Positions 25,852 through 40,336 of a stretch of 64,000 nt of DNA are shown here, piece after piece (position 1 is the first letter of the stretch; each line of letters begins with the position of its first letter). Origin of the DNA: Hymenopus coronatus. Taxonomy: Eukaryota > Arthropoda > Insecta > Mantodea > Hymenopodidae. Under the pieces are notes generated by a model. That model worked only from the letters and a program-made list of their open reading frames with translations, had not been told where the DNA came from and ran no database searches. The DNA lies in assembly GCA_030762935.1 (NCBI GenBank), contig CM060895.1, forward strand, positions 29,812,501 through 29,876,500, read 5' to 3'. The position numbers and the translations under genes are program-made.

Positions 25852-28800
25852 TTTAAAATAACTACAAATGAAATAAACCATCATTCATAATTTATTACAC
25901 AATCCAAATAAAACATAACATTTCATCTTTCATAGCAAAATCTGCTCTATTGGATATGGATGTGTGTATATATTTAGCTTCTTTTTTCAATTTATAAGCT
26001 CTTAAATGAATTCAATGATCACCAATAACTTAGACAATTTTGTTGAATATGATAGTGAGTAGTAAATTAATATTATGAAACATTAAGTCAGTTAAAGCCA
26101 AACAGGTGTTTTTTTTTGTTCAAAATCAGTATATAGGACATCACTCACTCCCTGAATCCACACAACAGTCATCATTACTCACCTTCATAAATCATTACAT
26201 GAGTCCCACACACAAGGAACTACGAAACTACAGCAAGCTTTGTATAAATATTGCCTTTACTATGTTTAATTGCAATCAAATACAAGAACATAATTTACAT
26301 AAAATGATATAATGAACTGAGAAATTAATTAAATCTGCATTGTTGAATATTACATCTGAGGAGGCAAAGCATACTTATCAACTTGGATAGGTAGAGTCAG
26401 ACTGAAAAATTCAATGCCATAGCCGGGATTTGAACCACGGATCTCCCGATCTCTATCCAGTTAGGTAGAGTCGTGGCAGAGCAACCTGCTAGAGATTTGG
26501 AGATTCTTGGTTCAAATCCCGACTATGGCATTGAATTTTTCAGTCTGACTCTACCTATCCAACTCCTGTCCTACACACAGCTTGTGTAAAAAAACAATTA
26601 ATCCAATACTTTCCAACTTTTTTCAACATTCTACTCAACATATTTGCTTATTCACATTCTCTTTCTCAACCAATTGTTATTAGTGTGACATTTATATCAG
26701 TTTTATGGACCAGCCTTTAAATAGAAGAAGACTCACCTCAGAACCTTCTTCATCGCCTTGTTCATGCCCTGGATCAGAGGAATTTGGTGCCATTGTGGAA
26801 CTAGAGGTTTGACCAGAGGAAGATGCTGAGAAAAATCGCTTTGGCTGCTGAGAGTCTACCATATCACCTCCAGGAGATAAAATTATTGCTGAGAGCTTCC
26901 AAGACACATGTGTAGCCAAGTGGACACACTCTGCTTCACCAATCTGCCTTAAAACTGCATCTTTACTAGCCTGGAAAAAAAAAAAAGAAAAGTGTGTATT
27001 TTAGAACTAAGCAAAACAATATCTAGGCTTATTTATAGTAAATTGTTGAATAGAATTTAGTAACAGTGATGTTCAAATTATGTGGATATATTTGTGGAGT
27101 CAGTTTTTAACACTATGTCACTTCCTTTGCTTCCAAAACTAGACCCTCGTAAATAAAAAATGTGACATAGATAGTGTTAAACGAACTCCAAAATATGCCC
27201 TTACCATTTACAATATTTGGATTTCACACAATATTTAAAGTTGCCTGTTTGAATGCTATGGTTAATGATTATTTTTGAAGAATCAATTAAAGAAGATGTT
27301 CATCTTCATGTTCAGGATGGCATTTGGGCAAGTAGCCTCGGATACCACAGTGAGCTGTTCTTTAAAGGTTTTAAATGACATACTGTGGTAAATGTGGTCC
27401 AGTTGTGAGAAATGAAATTCTATGTGATTCAGGTGTTAAATGGTATCATTTCTCAAAATTTTTGGACGTAAATAAAGAAAATATTCCATATCAATATGTG
27501 GGAATGCAATGCATATGCTACAAGTGTCAGTACGAATTGTGGGCAGTGAATCTGGAAACAAATTAGAAAGCTTTCAGAAGAAAATGTCTTGCTGAAGAAA
27601 TTAATAGAAGTGCTTCGAAGATATATGAAAGAATTAAATGTAAGGTAAGAACAGGAAATAATGGAACAAAAATTAGCCTCTTCTAACAGCGACAAGCCTT
27701 ACTGATTGGAAAACAGTGATGAGCAACAGAAAACGGAAATGACAAAAGGAAGTGATAAACTACAATCATTCATATGAAAATCAAAACAGATTTTTGCCGT
27801 TAGCTGATATGACGGAGAATACAAAAGATGCAAACAACATTCCGTAAGAGGCAGAAGAAGCAAAATCCCGATGGACATTTAAAAAAGAGGGGAATGCTTA
27901 TTTTCGGTGGTAGCCACAGAAGAAGAGTACAAGAAAACTTCCAACAGTCCACAAACCAAAGTGTTAGTGAAACCTGGTGCAAGGCTAAGTGAAATGATAA
28001 ACAAAGCCAGTGTTAGTGCTCAAGACTTCAACAAAAATGCAGTAGCTTGGCATTTTTGGAAAGAGAAACACACTATAAATAGAAGCCCAAAAATCCTCAA
28101 AAACATCACAAGGAAGACAGAATTAAAAGTTTGGGAAAACATATATATTTGGAAAAACAAGAACCGGGTTTTCAATTTTGAAATCCCGCCAGGCGATCTA
28201 CTCATCCAGAAGTTCATCAAACCACCACCAGGGACAGAGAGAACCACCACAGCAAGCAATGCCAGTAGTCGACCAAAGGAATTGACAATGGAAGCACATG
28301 GCTTCTGAAACATGTTTTCCGAAATAAAAAAGTAAGTGATGTAGTGTTACAAAATCGACTCAACTAAATTTTTTTTTTAAAAATGACTGTGTAGTGATAA
28401 TTGGTAGCTCAAATGATGTGAGTAATGGTAATTCTGAACATACTAATAACAGTCTTGAAAAATTACTGCCAGAACTACCAAATACAAATGTGATTATTGT
28501 TAACCTGCCACAAGACATGACAAGCATAAAACTTCTGCAATTGATAGAGATTTTAGTAAAATCATTATAAGTCTAACTGAACTTTGCAAAGGGTTTAACA
28601 GTGTAAAATTAATCAAGGCTTCAAATTCATCTAGAAACTTGTACATCAGGCATGGTATGCACTTCAACAAACATGGTAAAATAATCCTGGGTGAAACCAT
28701 TTGTAAAGCTTATTCAGAAGCTGTTAAGCAGACCAAGATTGGTAATGCTGAACCAATAAACTGAAGAGTGAATGCATTAGTTTTAGTGATGATTCAAAGC

Positions 28801-31800
28801 CTCTTTTCATTCTGACAACAGACATCTTTCTGATACATTCTGATAAAGATTACCTGATACTGCACCTCAATATTCAATCCCTCAGAAATAAAATCAATGA
28901 ATTCACATTATTTAATGAAGAATTGAACTGCTGTATTCTCACTTAAATGAACACTGGCTAGATAGAAATAAGTTAAAACTTTGTATACCCACAGGTTATG
29001 TGATAGCTAGTTCCTTCTATCAAAGCAACAAAAATGACAAACTGACACATGGTGAAGTTGCCATTATGATCAAACAGAATTTAAACCTAGAATACATTGT
29101 AATAGACACTACATCTCTGTGAAGAATATTTCTTTGAAGCTGCTGCTATCCAGCTATCTAATAGTAAAATAATCATGGCTTCTGTATATGGTGTACCATC
29201 ATGCAACAAAGATCAGTTCACTACTAGGTTTAAACAATTGATATGATTCTTGCATAAATTTAAAAAACATTGGGTATATAAGGAGACCTTAATATAGATA
29301 TAATAGTCCAGAATAATACATTTAATAAACCAATAAACTCCTTAAAAACCTTTAATTTTCACTGTTTAAATGACAAACCTACCAGAATCAATGCCGGTCT
29401 TGATAATGTAATAACTAATGTGCATCACACACAAGCTAAAAATGGGATAATGCAATGTTGCTTCTCAGACTATGATTGCTTATTGCTGAAGTTAGACATT
29501 AACAACTCAGTTCAGATCCTAAAGATAGACATAAAAAGTATTAGACTGATTAATAATAGGTTAGATAGGCTCAAAAATCAATTGCGTGGCTTGAACTAGG
29601 ATAGCATATTAAATAAATGTATCAATGTAAACCATACATTTTCCATATCCGTAAACACACTGGCATACATGTTTGATGAAAGCTGCCTAAAAACTATAAA
29701 AAATTCAATAAAAAAAAATCTAATGTGTTACACTTACATGAATTTCTCTAGCTGGTCTACAAATAAACTTCTTATAAAAAATTATTCTTCTTTCTACACC
29801 ATGTTAATCGAGATAAACATTAGCAGAATGTTATTACTTAGTTCCTTATAAATAGAAGCAAACAAAGGGAATGCAGTAGACTAAAGTGATAGTCAAATCT
29901 TTTAAAAGGTTTTTTTTTTCAAAATTAATGTAATTATTAGAATAATATCTACAAAGGGCCAAGAAAACGCTTACTGTAATTTGTCCCTATTAACTAGTAG
30001 CTAGTCAATGTTAATATGCAATGAGCAAATGTGACCCAGAAATAATGCAATAACTTGCAATGAAATGGTAGTTTGAATCATCTTTACAGATCTTTGAGTT
30101 CAGCTGTCTTCAAATTTTGCCCACAAATGAGCCTGGTTAAGGTGTAAGACACTTCTATATCAAGATTTTCTCTGTTCTTTTAGCCTTTAACCAAGAGCAC
30201 ACAAAAGCAAGTGAAGAAATATAAACTAACAAATGAGCTGAGATCCACTCGCTACAGAGCTGTAGTTTGTGACTATTATGAACTTCAGAGATAATTCAGT
30301 ACTTACTTGAGCACCAACAAGAGCTTTTGCTTGCAGCATATCAGCAACCATAACAGCTTCTTGTTCAGCATGAGGCAAGTCTCCCCAACCCCACTGTTCA
30401 GTAACAGAACCAGGAAGTCTTGGGTTTCCAACAACAAGTGCAGACATATTGTTTGTACTTTGCTGAGGCTGAGTTTCAGTTCCTAAAGAAAAAATATTAA
30501 ACACTGTACTGATAATTTGTAAATAAACAATTTAAAATCAATTTCTGCTCTACATTGATAATGATAATTTATTTCACCATACAGTGCAATAGGTTTCGTC
30601 AGCAAGTCATTAAAATGCATCTACATTTAAATATTCTTGTATGTTGTAAAAATTAAGTCGCTTGATTCTGTTCTTAACACTAGTTTTAAAAGAATTTGTC
30701 TTATATTTAAAGGTAGTTTATTATACATTTCAGTCCAAGATAGAGATAAGAGTTAAAGAGATTTCAGTAACCAAAATTTAGGAGGTTCCATGTTATTTCT
30801 ACACCTTGTATAGTGGTTATATATATCAGAAAAAAGTAACTCATCTGTCTTTTGGAGATGAATAAAATTCAAGCATGCAAATACAGACAAAGGTGCCACA
30901 GTTAAAATTCCAAATTCTTTAAAAATAGGTGCACAATGTTGGCAAGAATTAGAATTTTTTATTATTCTCAGAGCCTTCTTCTGGAGCAAAAATACTTGAT
31001 TGGTTTCCCCACTGCTACCCAGAGCAAAATACCATAGTTTAAATGGCAGTGAAATAAACTATAATAAACAGTCAATAAAGTGCTAATGGAAAAACATCCT
31101 AAGTCTTCTTAAGATAAATAAAACATTTGACAACTTTTTGCAAATTTCCATTATGTGGAATTTCCAAGAAAGCTTGTTGTCCAACCATATTCTAAGAAGT
31201 TTATCTATTAAACTAAATAAGATAGTTTGTGTTTTTTCTTTATTCATGTGCAAGCCATTTGTGTCAAACTAATCAGAAATTTGATCTAAGGTATTGGACC
31301 AATCAAAAGTATTTGCAGAAATAATATTTAGCACATTGGTGTCATCTGCATAAGAGATCATTTTACCTGGAGTAGCAGCAGGCAAGTCATTAACAGAAAC
31401 AATGAAAAGAAAAGGACCCAGAATAGATCTTTGAGGCACTCCCGTTGTTACATCTTGAACAGTAGACATTTGGACATTACATGAGACCGATTGCTTTCTA
31501 TTGCTAAGGTATGATTGCATTAGGGAAAGTTCTTTATTTTTCATTCCATAATATTCTAATTTTTTTAGCAGCAGATCATGGGGTAAACATCAGAAGCTTT
31601 ACTAAAATCACATAAACACGCTGCCACATTCTGCTTGTTTTCAAAAGAATAAATTCCAAAATATGAAATTATACGATAATTATATTATAAACATGAAAGA
31701 ATAAGTTTCAAAATATGAAACTAACTGTTCTAAAATTACAGTTTCAATTACTTTAGATATAACTGGCACCAAGGATACCAGCCTATAGTTACAGAATTTT

Positions 31801-34800
31801 TTGTTTGTTTCCCTTTTTGTAAACAGGAATAACTTTAGATATCTTCAAGGGGTCAGGAAACATACCTTGGTTAAAACATTGGTTAACAATAACTACCAAC
31901 GGATCCAATAAAAAAAAAAAAACACCCTTAATTTTAATAAATAGTTAGAAAAACATAGTAATCCTGACTCCTTAGTTATAAAGTTTCATAATTTTTACTT
32001 TCTCTATACGCACTATGTACATAGTGTATAGAGAAGGTATTGCACTCCACCCAAAAATTTGATACTGAGATTTCACTGGAAATATTAGTTTTAGGCTCCC
32101 CTGTATCCATAAACAGAATTTTCAGCAAAAGGTCCGTGTGAGTGAGTGTGTGTGTGTGTGTCCATGTATCTGTGAACATTATAACTCAAAAACGAAAAGT
32201 CGGTAAAATACCAAACTTGGTATTTAAGTTTAGTATCTACCAGGGATGCGACACTAGAACTCAAACCTCAAGTAAGAACAGGTCCTGTGACTATCATCAC
32301 CATTGCGCAATAGGGAACAGAAACTTAGTATTTCTGGAATGTTTGTGATTAAAATTTGGAACTTCTCGAGAAACATAAGCTTTCATTGAATAACACAGGA
32401 ATTACCCATTAGAAATAGAATAACATTTTCATCTAGAAGGTCTTTAAACTAAAGATACTGTTAGTCTATAGCAGAAATATATTATGCAAGTCTCTCACCA
32501 TCGAAACTAAGTATTCATATATTTTAAGCCTTAAAAGAACTATATCATTTCCATGAGACCAAGGAACTATAATTATAACTGAAAGAGAGAACTGCAGTTA
32601 TCTTTGTCATTCTTAAAATACAATATTGCCGATTCCTGTATCACATTTAATGGTCAAATCATATAATAGCAACAAACAAAATATATTTTCTTTCTTTCTT
32701 GGCACCATGGGAAAGCATAAACATTTATAAAAATGATTCAGCTTAATGCCTTTGCCACGTATTTATAATTAGTATAAGCAAAGTTATACCTACCCAACCA
32801 TCTCAAAATATATGGTCCTTTATGTTAAAGCACAAAGTCCAGAAATGGCAAGAGCATGACTGGATAAAACATTTAATGCCAAAGTTCATTTTGTTAGAGG
32901 CTTTCTACCTTCTATTCTGTTAACAATTATTTCTGTTATCATGATGAAGTATGGTTGTATTGGAGTGCATATAAACCACATCTAATTTAATAATATAAAA
33001 ATAATAAGTGTTCATGTGTTTAAATTTACAGTATTTAATTTAATAATATGAGAGTAACAAACATGTTTATGTTTTTCTGAAATTCTGATCAATTCACTTT
33101 GTGCAACTAATAAAAAATAGAAGTAAAATGAGATAAATTCATACCTGTAGTTGAGGCATTGTTGTTACTCTTATTAGTTGTAACAGTAGCCCGTGTGGAT
33201 CTTTGATTGGAACGAAGTGAAGTAAGAGATGGCACCACAAGGAGACTGAACCTTTCACAAAGATATTCAGATGAATCCACACCATTTGGTTTCAGAACTG
33301 GGAATGGAATAAGGTACAGATCTCCTTCCAAAACGAGGAGCAACTCACGGCGACCAGCACAGCCTTTTCCATGTGGTACTGAAATGAATAATGTCAAGTT
33401 CTACTACTTTTCAAAATATGGTAAGAAGGAAGAAAAGAGAACAAGAAACACTAAATAAATCTGGACAATAATGATGCAAAAGGGTCTTCACTGATGTTTG
33501 CAGTAGTTCCTTCTTTAGTTAGCAACAATGAAATGAATACATTCATCTACACTTTGTGCATACAAACAGAATTTCCATTGATATCACATCTGTTTTGTGA
33601 GCAAAATCATGAGAAATCATAATTGGGAAAGGAAATTTTGAAAGGAAATGTTCCAGGTATAAATTTAGGGTAACTCCCTGGCATTTGACAGTTATGAGGA
33701 CTGAGGAAAACCTGGAAAAAAGCTCATTCAGGAAGAGAGGGATAAAAGAACATGTCTGGTCAGAGCACAAGCAATACAGAAAAGCCATAGCAATGTGCAT
33801 GGTACTTGAAGCTAAAAAAAAAACTACTTCCAAGCATTCTGAGATGTGCTGCAGAGAGCTAGGTGCTCTTAACTTTATGCTTTAACATAAAAGTCTATAG
33901 AGTAAACATTTATAATGTTCAGGAGGTCCTATATGGCAAAAGTTGTAAATATCAGAGTATCAAAAAATATTATGCAAAAAGAAGATAGTGATATTCAAAT
34001 CTTGAAATGTTGCACTGTCCAGAACTGAAAACATAAATACAGAAAAAGAAAGCAGCTATAAATTTCCATAATAATTTTAATAAAGTGATATATGTATATT
34101 TATATATGAAAGTAAATAGTTCTATTAAATCTATTTTAACAAAACTGTATACATAATTTTGGCTCAAGAAGAAACAAATAATAACCATGTAAAAACTCGT
34201 AAGCTGGATTTATTACTGGACAAAAATATGAGTTGGGAAATATAGCAAATTTAAATAAATGAATAACCAAAATGTACTTCTTAATTAAGTCAGTCAAAAA
34301 TAACCAGTTTAATTTGCATATTTTCAAAGATTATTTTGTTCTAACTACCTTGGTGCTACTTTTGGAAATACTCTAGAAGATAATACCATATATGCAAATG
34401 TACACATAAAATGCTAAAAACAACCATCTCTGCATATCATATTCTTAATTATTAGTTTTATTTTTTTTTTTTATGAATGCAACACAAAATTAAAAATACT
34501 TTAAATTTTATTTATTATATAATTATCTATATTACTCTTATATAGCTCTTTCGAGTGCAAAAATTAGTTACACCAGCTGAAGGTATTTTAATGTCATGCA
34601 GAGGGCTGAGATTTAGTTGACAATTTAAAATAGATTACTATCCATATCTGAAAATTAATCCTTCAACTTATGAAACCAAGAATGAGCTTGTTGTCACTTT
34701 TAGAATTTTCAATATTTACATACATGCACCTGAATTTGATTTGCTGCACGTGGTAGGCAAACAGTCTTCAAAAGGTGCAATAAGAAGCTGGTAGAGAGCA

Positions 34801-37800
34801 CCAAGACAAGAAGGACCTTGCCAAGATTGATGAGGTGGCCTTCTTGAGCGTGTACTTCCTGGACGACTAGCAGAACCACTGGCAACGCTGCCTCCAACAC
34901 TGCCAAGACTAAAAAACAGAGCACAGTGATTTACATCAACTGAGTATGTTGCCAATATTATTTTTTCATGATACTGTCAAGTGACCAAAATTTAAGCTCC
35001 AGATGCAACTACATTAAATTAAAAAAAAAGAATAGTTCACTAACTTCTTATTATTATTATTCTAAACCAAACCTGGTGTAAATGAATAACTAACTAGTTT
35101 GCAACATGTGGGAAATCAAAGCACAGCATAGCATATAGTCCTTTCAATACTTATGTGCAATTATTTGTTGATTTTCATCAAGCATGTTAATTATAGTTCA
35201 AAACTTTTGATTGATATGAATTAGTAAATAATATGAATATTAAAACTAAAAAAAGTTACACTTAATTTGTTTGGAGTTGCTCACCCCTCTTCTGCATTCA
35301 TATGATAACAATGAGTAATCAGTAAGAGGATAAATATGGCTGCTTCTACAAGTGCCATTTAACTTGGTGAGTGATGGTAAATTAGAAATGGTAAATCATT
35401 CCAAAGGTAAGCCACTAAAAGCAGCAAGAAATTAATTATGTTGAATGTATGTAACAAGAAGAATTAAATGTTATTGTAAATAAAATGGTTAAACTAATTG
35501 CACATTATACCGGTTCTTCTGTGTGGAGCAGTGCACATTATAAACAACATTGCAAACACCAAGAAAGAAAAGAAACAGCTGTTAGCCAGAAGTTTTCTTT
35601 TTTTATAGTGTTTAAAGCCCGCTTTTATTACTATGTCACCACAGGTGAAGCCGAATTTGAAAAAGCATATGACTTTACTGAACATTTTTATTTAATAATA
35701 AACCACCAATACTAGAGAAAGTTTCTTTCAACAATGACCCAACATTATAAGCAATCCATGTTTCATAAAATTTTGCTAAAAATTATATTTGAGTAAACAT
35801 TTTCTAAATGCAGATCCATTAATATTTGTGATTCCTATCATTGTACCAAGCTTCATTCCCTAACCAATAGCATATACTAAAGTTGTTTAATGTTCTTTGC
35901 TCATTTGTACCAGTTTTTCTGTTCTTTGTAGCTGTTTTTCAGACAATAGCCAGTTTTGAATTGCATATCAACATATAGATGATTTGATAAAAGATTTAAT
36001 GCTCAAAGATGGAGGGAGTAAGGACACACAATTACTGAAATTTATTCCAGTTTCATTTTTACTTTCTCTTTACACACTATGTACATAGTGTAAAGAGAAG
36101 GTATTGCACTCCACTCAAAAATTTGATACTGAGATTTCACCGGAAATATATGTTTTAGGGTCCCCTTTATCTAAAAAAAAGCATTTTTGGAAAAAGGTGT
36201 CCATATGCGTAAGCCGTGCGTACGTGCGTGCTTGTGTGCGTGCATGCGTGCATCTGTGAACATGATAACTCAAAAACAAAAAATTGGTAAAATACCAAAC
36301 TTGGTATTTAAGTTTAGTTTCTTCCAGGGATGCGACATGAAGATTTTGAGAAAAATCCACCCACCCCAAACTACCCTTTACATGGATCTTTTTTCGTAAT
36401 TTTGATTTTCTCAAAAATGGCTGTAAGGATTTTGATTAAAATTTTGTAATTTAAAGATATTTACCTGACAAATAAAATGTATATCTTGAATTTTCTGGGA
36501 ATAGCCTCTGAAGAGTACTTTATTCTGGATGAATTTTACTGAATTTTGATTAATTGCTAAACCTTAAGAGATGGACAAAAACTTACTATACAAAAAATGT
36601 AGAGCACGTTAAAACACACAATTTATGTTATGTACATTTTTTGTGAAGCTCATCGTTTTTGAGACATTCCTTGTTTTTGGTTTCTGCTTTGAAAAACTTA
36701 TACTTTCCTCATACAGGAATTTGTCAACTGCTGTCCATATAAACAAAGGAACTTCAGTGACATAGCAACCAGCTTTTGACTATCACTTTAATCTATGGTA
36801 CTCTCTTATTTCGCTGCTACTTACAAGGAAGCAAGTAATAAGACTATTTCTGCTAATCTTTTCTGATTATCATGAAGTAAATAGAAGTGTAAGCTTTTTA
36901 AGAATACTTTGTTGCAGAGATGTAGAGAAAGTCATGTGAATGGAACACATCAAATTTTTTCAGCTGTTTCATGTCAATAATTTTTACAATGAAGAGTCTA
37001 GATGCAAAATATGGATTTAATTTACCACACCTAGGATTGAAAATGGGAAATTTAGAATTTGATAAGTCTTCTTTCCAATTAATTACAAACACTTGTACTA
37101 CATGTATTTTAAACTTGCTGTTCTTGTTCTGATTTCAATTCTTTGATATTGTGGTCCAACCTTACTGATATCATCCAAATGAAGTATGTTTTATCTATAT
37201 AGATGTTTTATTACTATCAACCACTGACCTGACAGTATATCGATCACTATCATTCTGCTTCTATCCAGTAAAAAAAAAAAAAAAAAAAATGGATTTGTTA
37301 CTTTCACATGATTTTTTTCCATCCTCTGTCATTATTAATGGGTATAAAAATATTTTTACACAAGCTTATTTTTCTGTTTACTAATATTAACCAAGATAAA
37401 CCTTTTAAAAAAATAGCTACATTACACATTTTGTTATGAACACAATGGGAATAGCAACAGTCAAATGTTTAAGAACTGGACACTGGCCTTAAAATTCCAT
37501 GCAATTGTAAGCGGAAACTGAATGTTGAAATGACTTTAGAACAATGATAAAAGAATTGAACAATTCATACAATTAATAATAGGTATCTTGAAAATGCTTT
37601 ATGTCACAATAATGGTTATTTGAAATATATTGTACGTTTTAAAAAGATCTACATTTTCTGTAGTCTATTTTTATCTTGCGTAACATTTACCAATTAATTA
37701 TACAAGATTATATAAAATTCCTTCTGAAGAATAGAACCATAAGGTTATTCCCAGATAATTCAGGCCATACTTTTATTTGCCATGTAAATATCTTTAATAT

Positions 37801-40292
37801 GTAGTATTTTAATAAAAATTGTTAGAGCCAGTTTGGAGAAAATCAAACATTTTGAAAAATGTTCCATGTAAAGGGTAATAGAGAAGAAAGCAAGTGAAAT
37901 GGAATAAAAAGAAACAGAGAATCAAAGTATGGAAAAGTAAACAATTCTGCTTACAAATGATTTAAGTGTGCACATGTTAAGAAACTGCATATTAATAGTG
38001 TAAAAAATCTGAAGAGACCACAAAAGAATTAAACATACAAAATTTTGTTTACAAAATTTAATCCTCAGTGCATGAATGTTTGCTACTTTTAACATACTGT
38101 ATGTCTTGCTATATCTAAACTGTGATAAACCAGATCTCTTCCCCAAATTATAAAAAAATGCTAGACCTTAATTTAGCAGGCCCTTTTACTAACAGTAATT
38201 TTTAGAATAACTGGTGCAGGTTTCACAGTATACTGAAAACCATGTCAACAAATATGTGAAAGATTTATATATTCACTTTAGTTCTGCAGTACTGGATGTG
38301 TGTTTACAAGACAACCAATAATACATTTGGTTTTAGCAATTCATAAATAAAGAACTTAAAAATGTAAACATTGGATCATAACCATTTACTGGCCTTCAAC
38401 TGTATATATCTGGTTTGTATCTAGTCTGTGGGATGTTTTGATTTACCTGAATAAGCTGCTCAAGCTGTAATTGCTTGAATTAAATAGATGATTGCGGTTA
38501 ACCATTCGTAGGAATCCGGTTCTATCCCCATCTTGATTAAGCCTGTCTCCTATTTCTTCTAAATGTTGGGACCACATATCCGAAGCATCTACTTCTGAGG
38601 AGCCTCCTTCCTGCCCTGTAATTCCAGCATTTCGTACTCTGAAACACAATGATCATGGAATTATAGCTGAATCCATACTTTTCTAAGCATATCTGACGTT
38701 AAATGATTAAACTCATTCTTACCTTGATAAACCTGTTGACACTCCAAGGCTGTCACGTACATTTTGAATATAATGTTCTAATAATGAACCTGCTGTGGTA
38801 AGGAGTTCATCTCCAGCACCTCCTTCCTGTTCTCTTTCTGCTTCTACTTCACTTATTGCAACTTCATGGAATCTCACCACACCTACAACAACAAAAGCAT
38901 AAGCCTAGATTCCTACCACATTAGTTATTTGTGTTGGTTCAAATATTTCAGGAATGGTCTTCGAACATCAAAACTGATTTCCTAACCTTGATTCTTTGTC
39001 TGATTTCATTGTCATTAATTTGTAGGAATTAAAAATACTTAAAGTCACTTTTCTAAAGAATTTTAGCACTAATATCAAGCAGATCTTTTAACATTTACAA
39101 AGAAATTAAGAACTCCTTGAAATCTTATTTCTGCATCTGTTTCTTGTTTGTTTTTCTTCAATTAAACTGAGAAAAAAAAAATTGAACAGTCATCAATACT
39201 TGGGAAATAGCTTTGAATATAAGATTAAGCGGCTAAATCAACTATTGACACAACACAGAAAGCCTAAGTACTAAATCAAGCTATACAAGTTCCTAAGCTT
39301 GAAACTAATTTACCTTTAGTAGGGACAATGAACCATGAATAAAGATAACCAGCTGCCAGACTGTAATATAGTACTGATGCCTTTTGCCGGTTGACTATTT
39401 CTACTAGCTGATCAACTGAAGTAGGCGTATTATCCTCTAGTCTGGAACAAGATCGCTGTCCTCCAGATTCTCCGCATGCTTGCCTTTCCAACAGCAGATC
39501 CACAAATGCTCTTGTTCTACCTCGCTCAGCTACTAAGAGGGCTTCTTCTCTACGCCCTAAGCCCACAAGAACACGCTAAAAACAGACACATATTAGTCAC
39601 ACCTCTGTTTTGTTTTATTATGAATGTATGTCCTGCTTTTAACTTCTTGATTTCCAGCAGCACATATAAGGACATTATTACATTACCAAATTAACATAAG
39701 AGAAGCATTTTGTTAATGTTACCAAAAACTGAGAGGACAAAATCTGAAACTAAAATAACTAAAAAACTTATGCTCTACAAAGCTCTACCAGATAAAAATG
39801 TCCTCAAATAGCATTTTACTCACCTGCAGTGCTTGATATGATGCTGTCTGCAAATCAAAAAGTGATAATTTATAGTCATTGGAACACCGAGATTCTCTGC
39901 GTATGGATTCCAAAAGATTTGCAGCTCTTTCAAGCTGAACTTGAGAGCCATCCAAGTCACCATGACCCCATAAGGCCAAACCCAGTCTATGCCTAATTCG
40001 AGCCTCCTCTTCTCGTCTGCCAAGATGCTCTGCAATCTGTAACCCCTGTTGTAAGTATGCCACTGCTTGACTGGTGTTGCCCAATGCATGATGAATCCGG
40101 CCTATTTTAACACAAAACAACACTCTCTGAAACCAAAAATTCAGAACACCAAGAGAAAAAAACTCTAATCACAGTCCAACTCCAGAAGATGAATGAAAGG
40201 TAGGTATTATGTGATGAGAGAAAAATCCTTCGAAATACATTTTGGATTTAAAATAAATAATTAATAATAGTAATAGTAGTAGTGGTGGTAGT

Positions 40293-40336
<44 letters not shown>

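Noticed and set aside
38447..38722. Retained intron joining exons 15 and 16
   Set aside because: The 84-bp intron has good GT-AG sites and its removal keeps the conserved protein frame, so it is a normal short intron.
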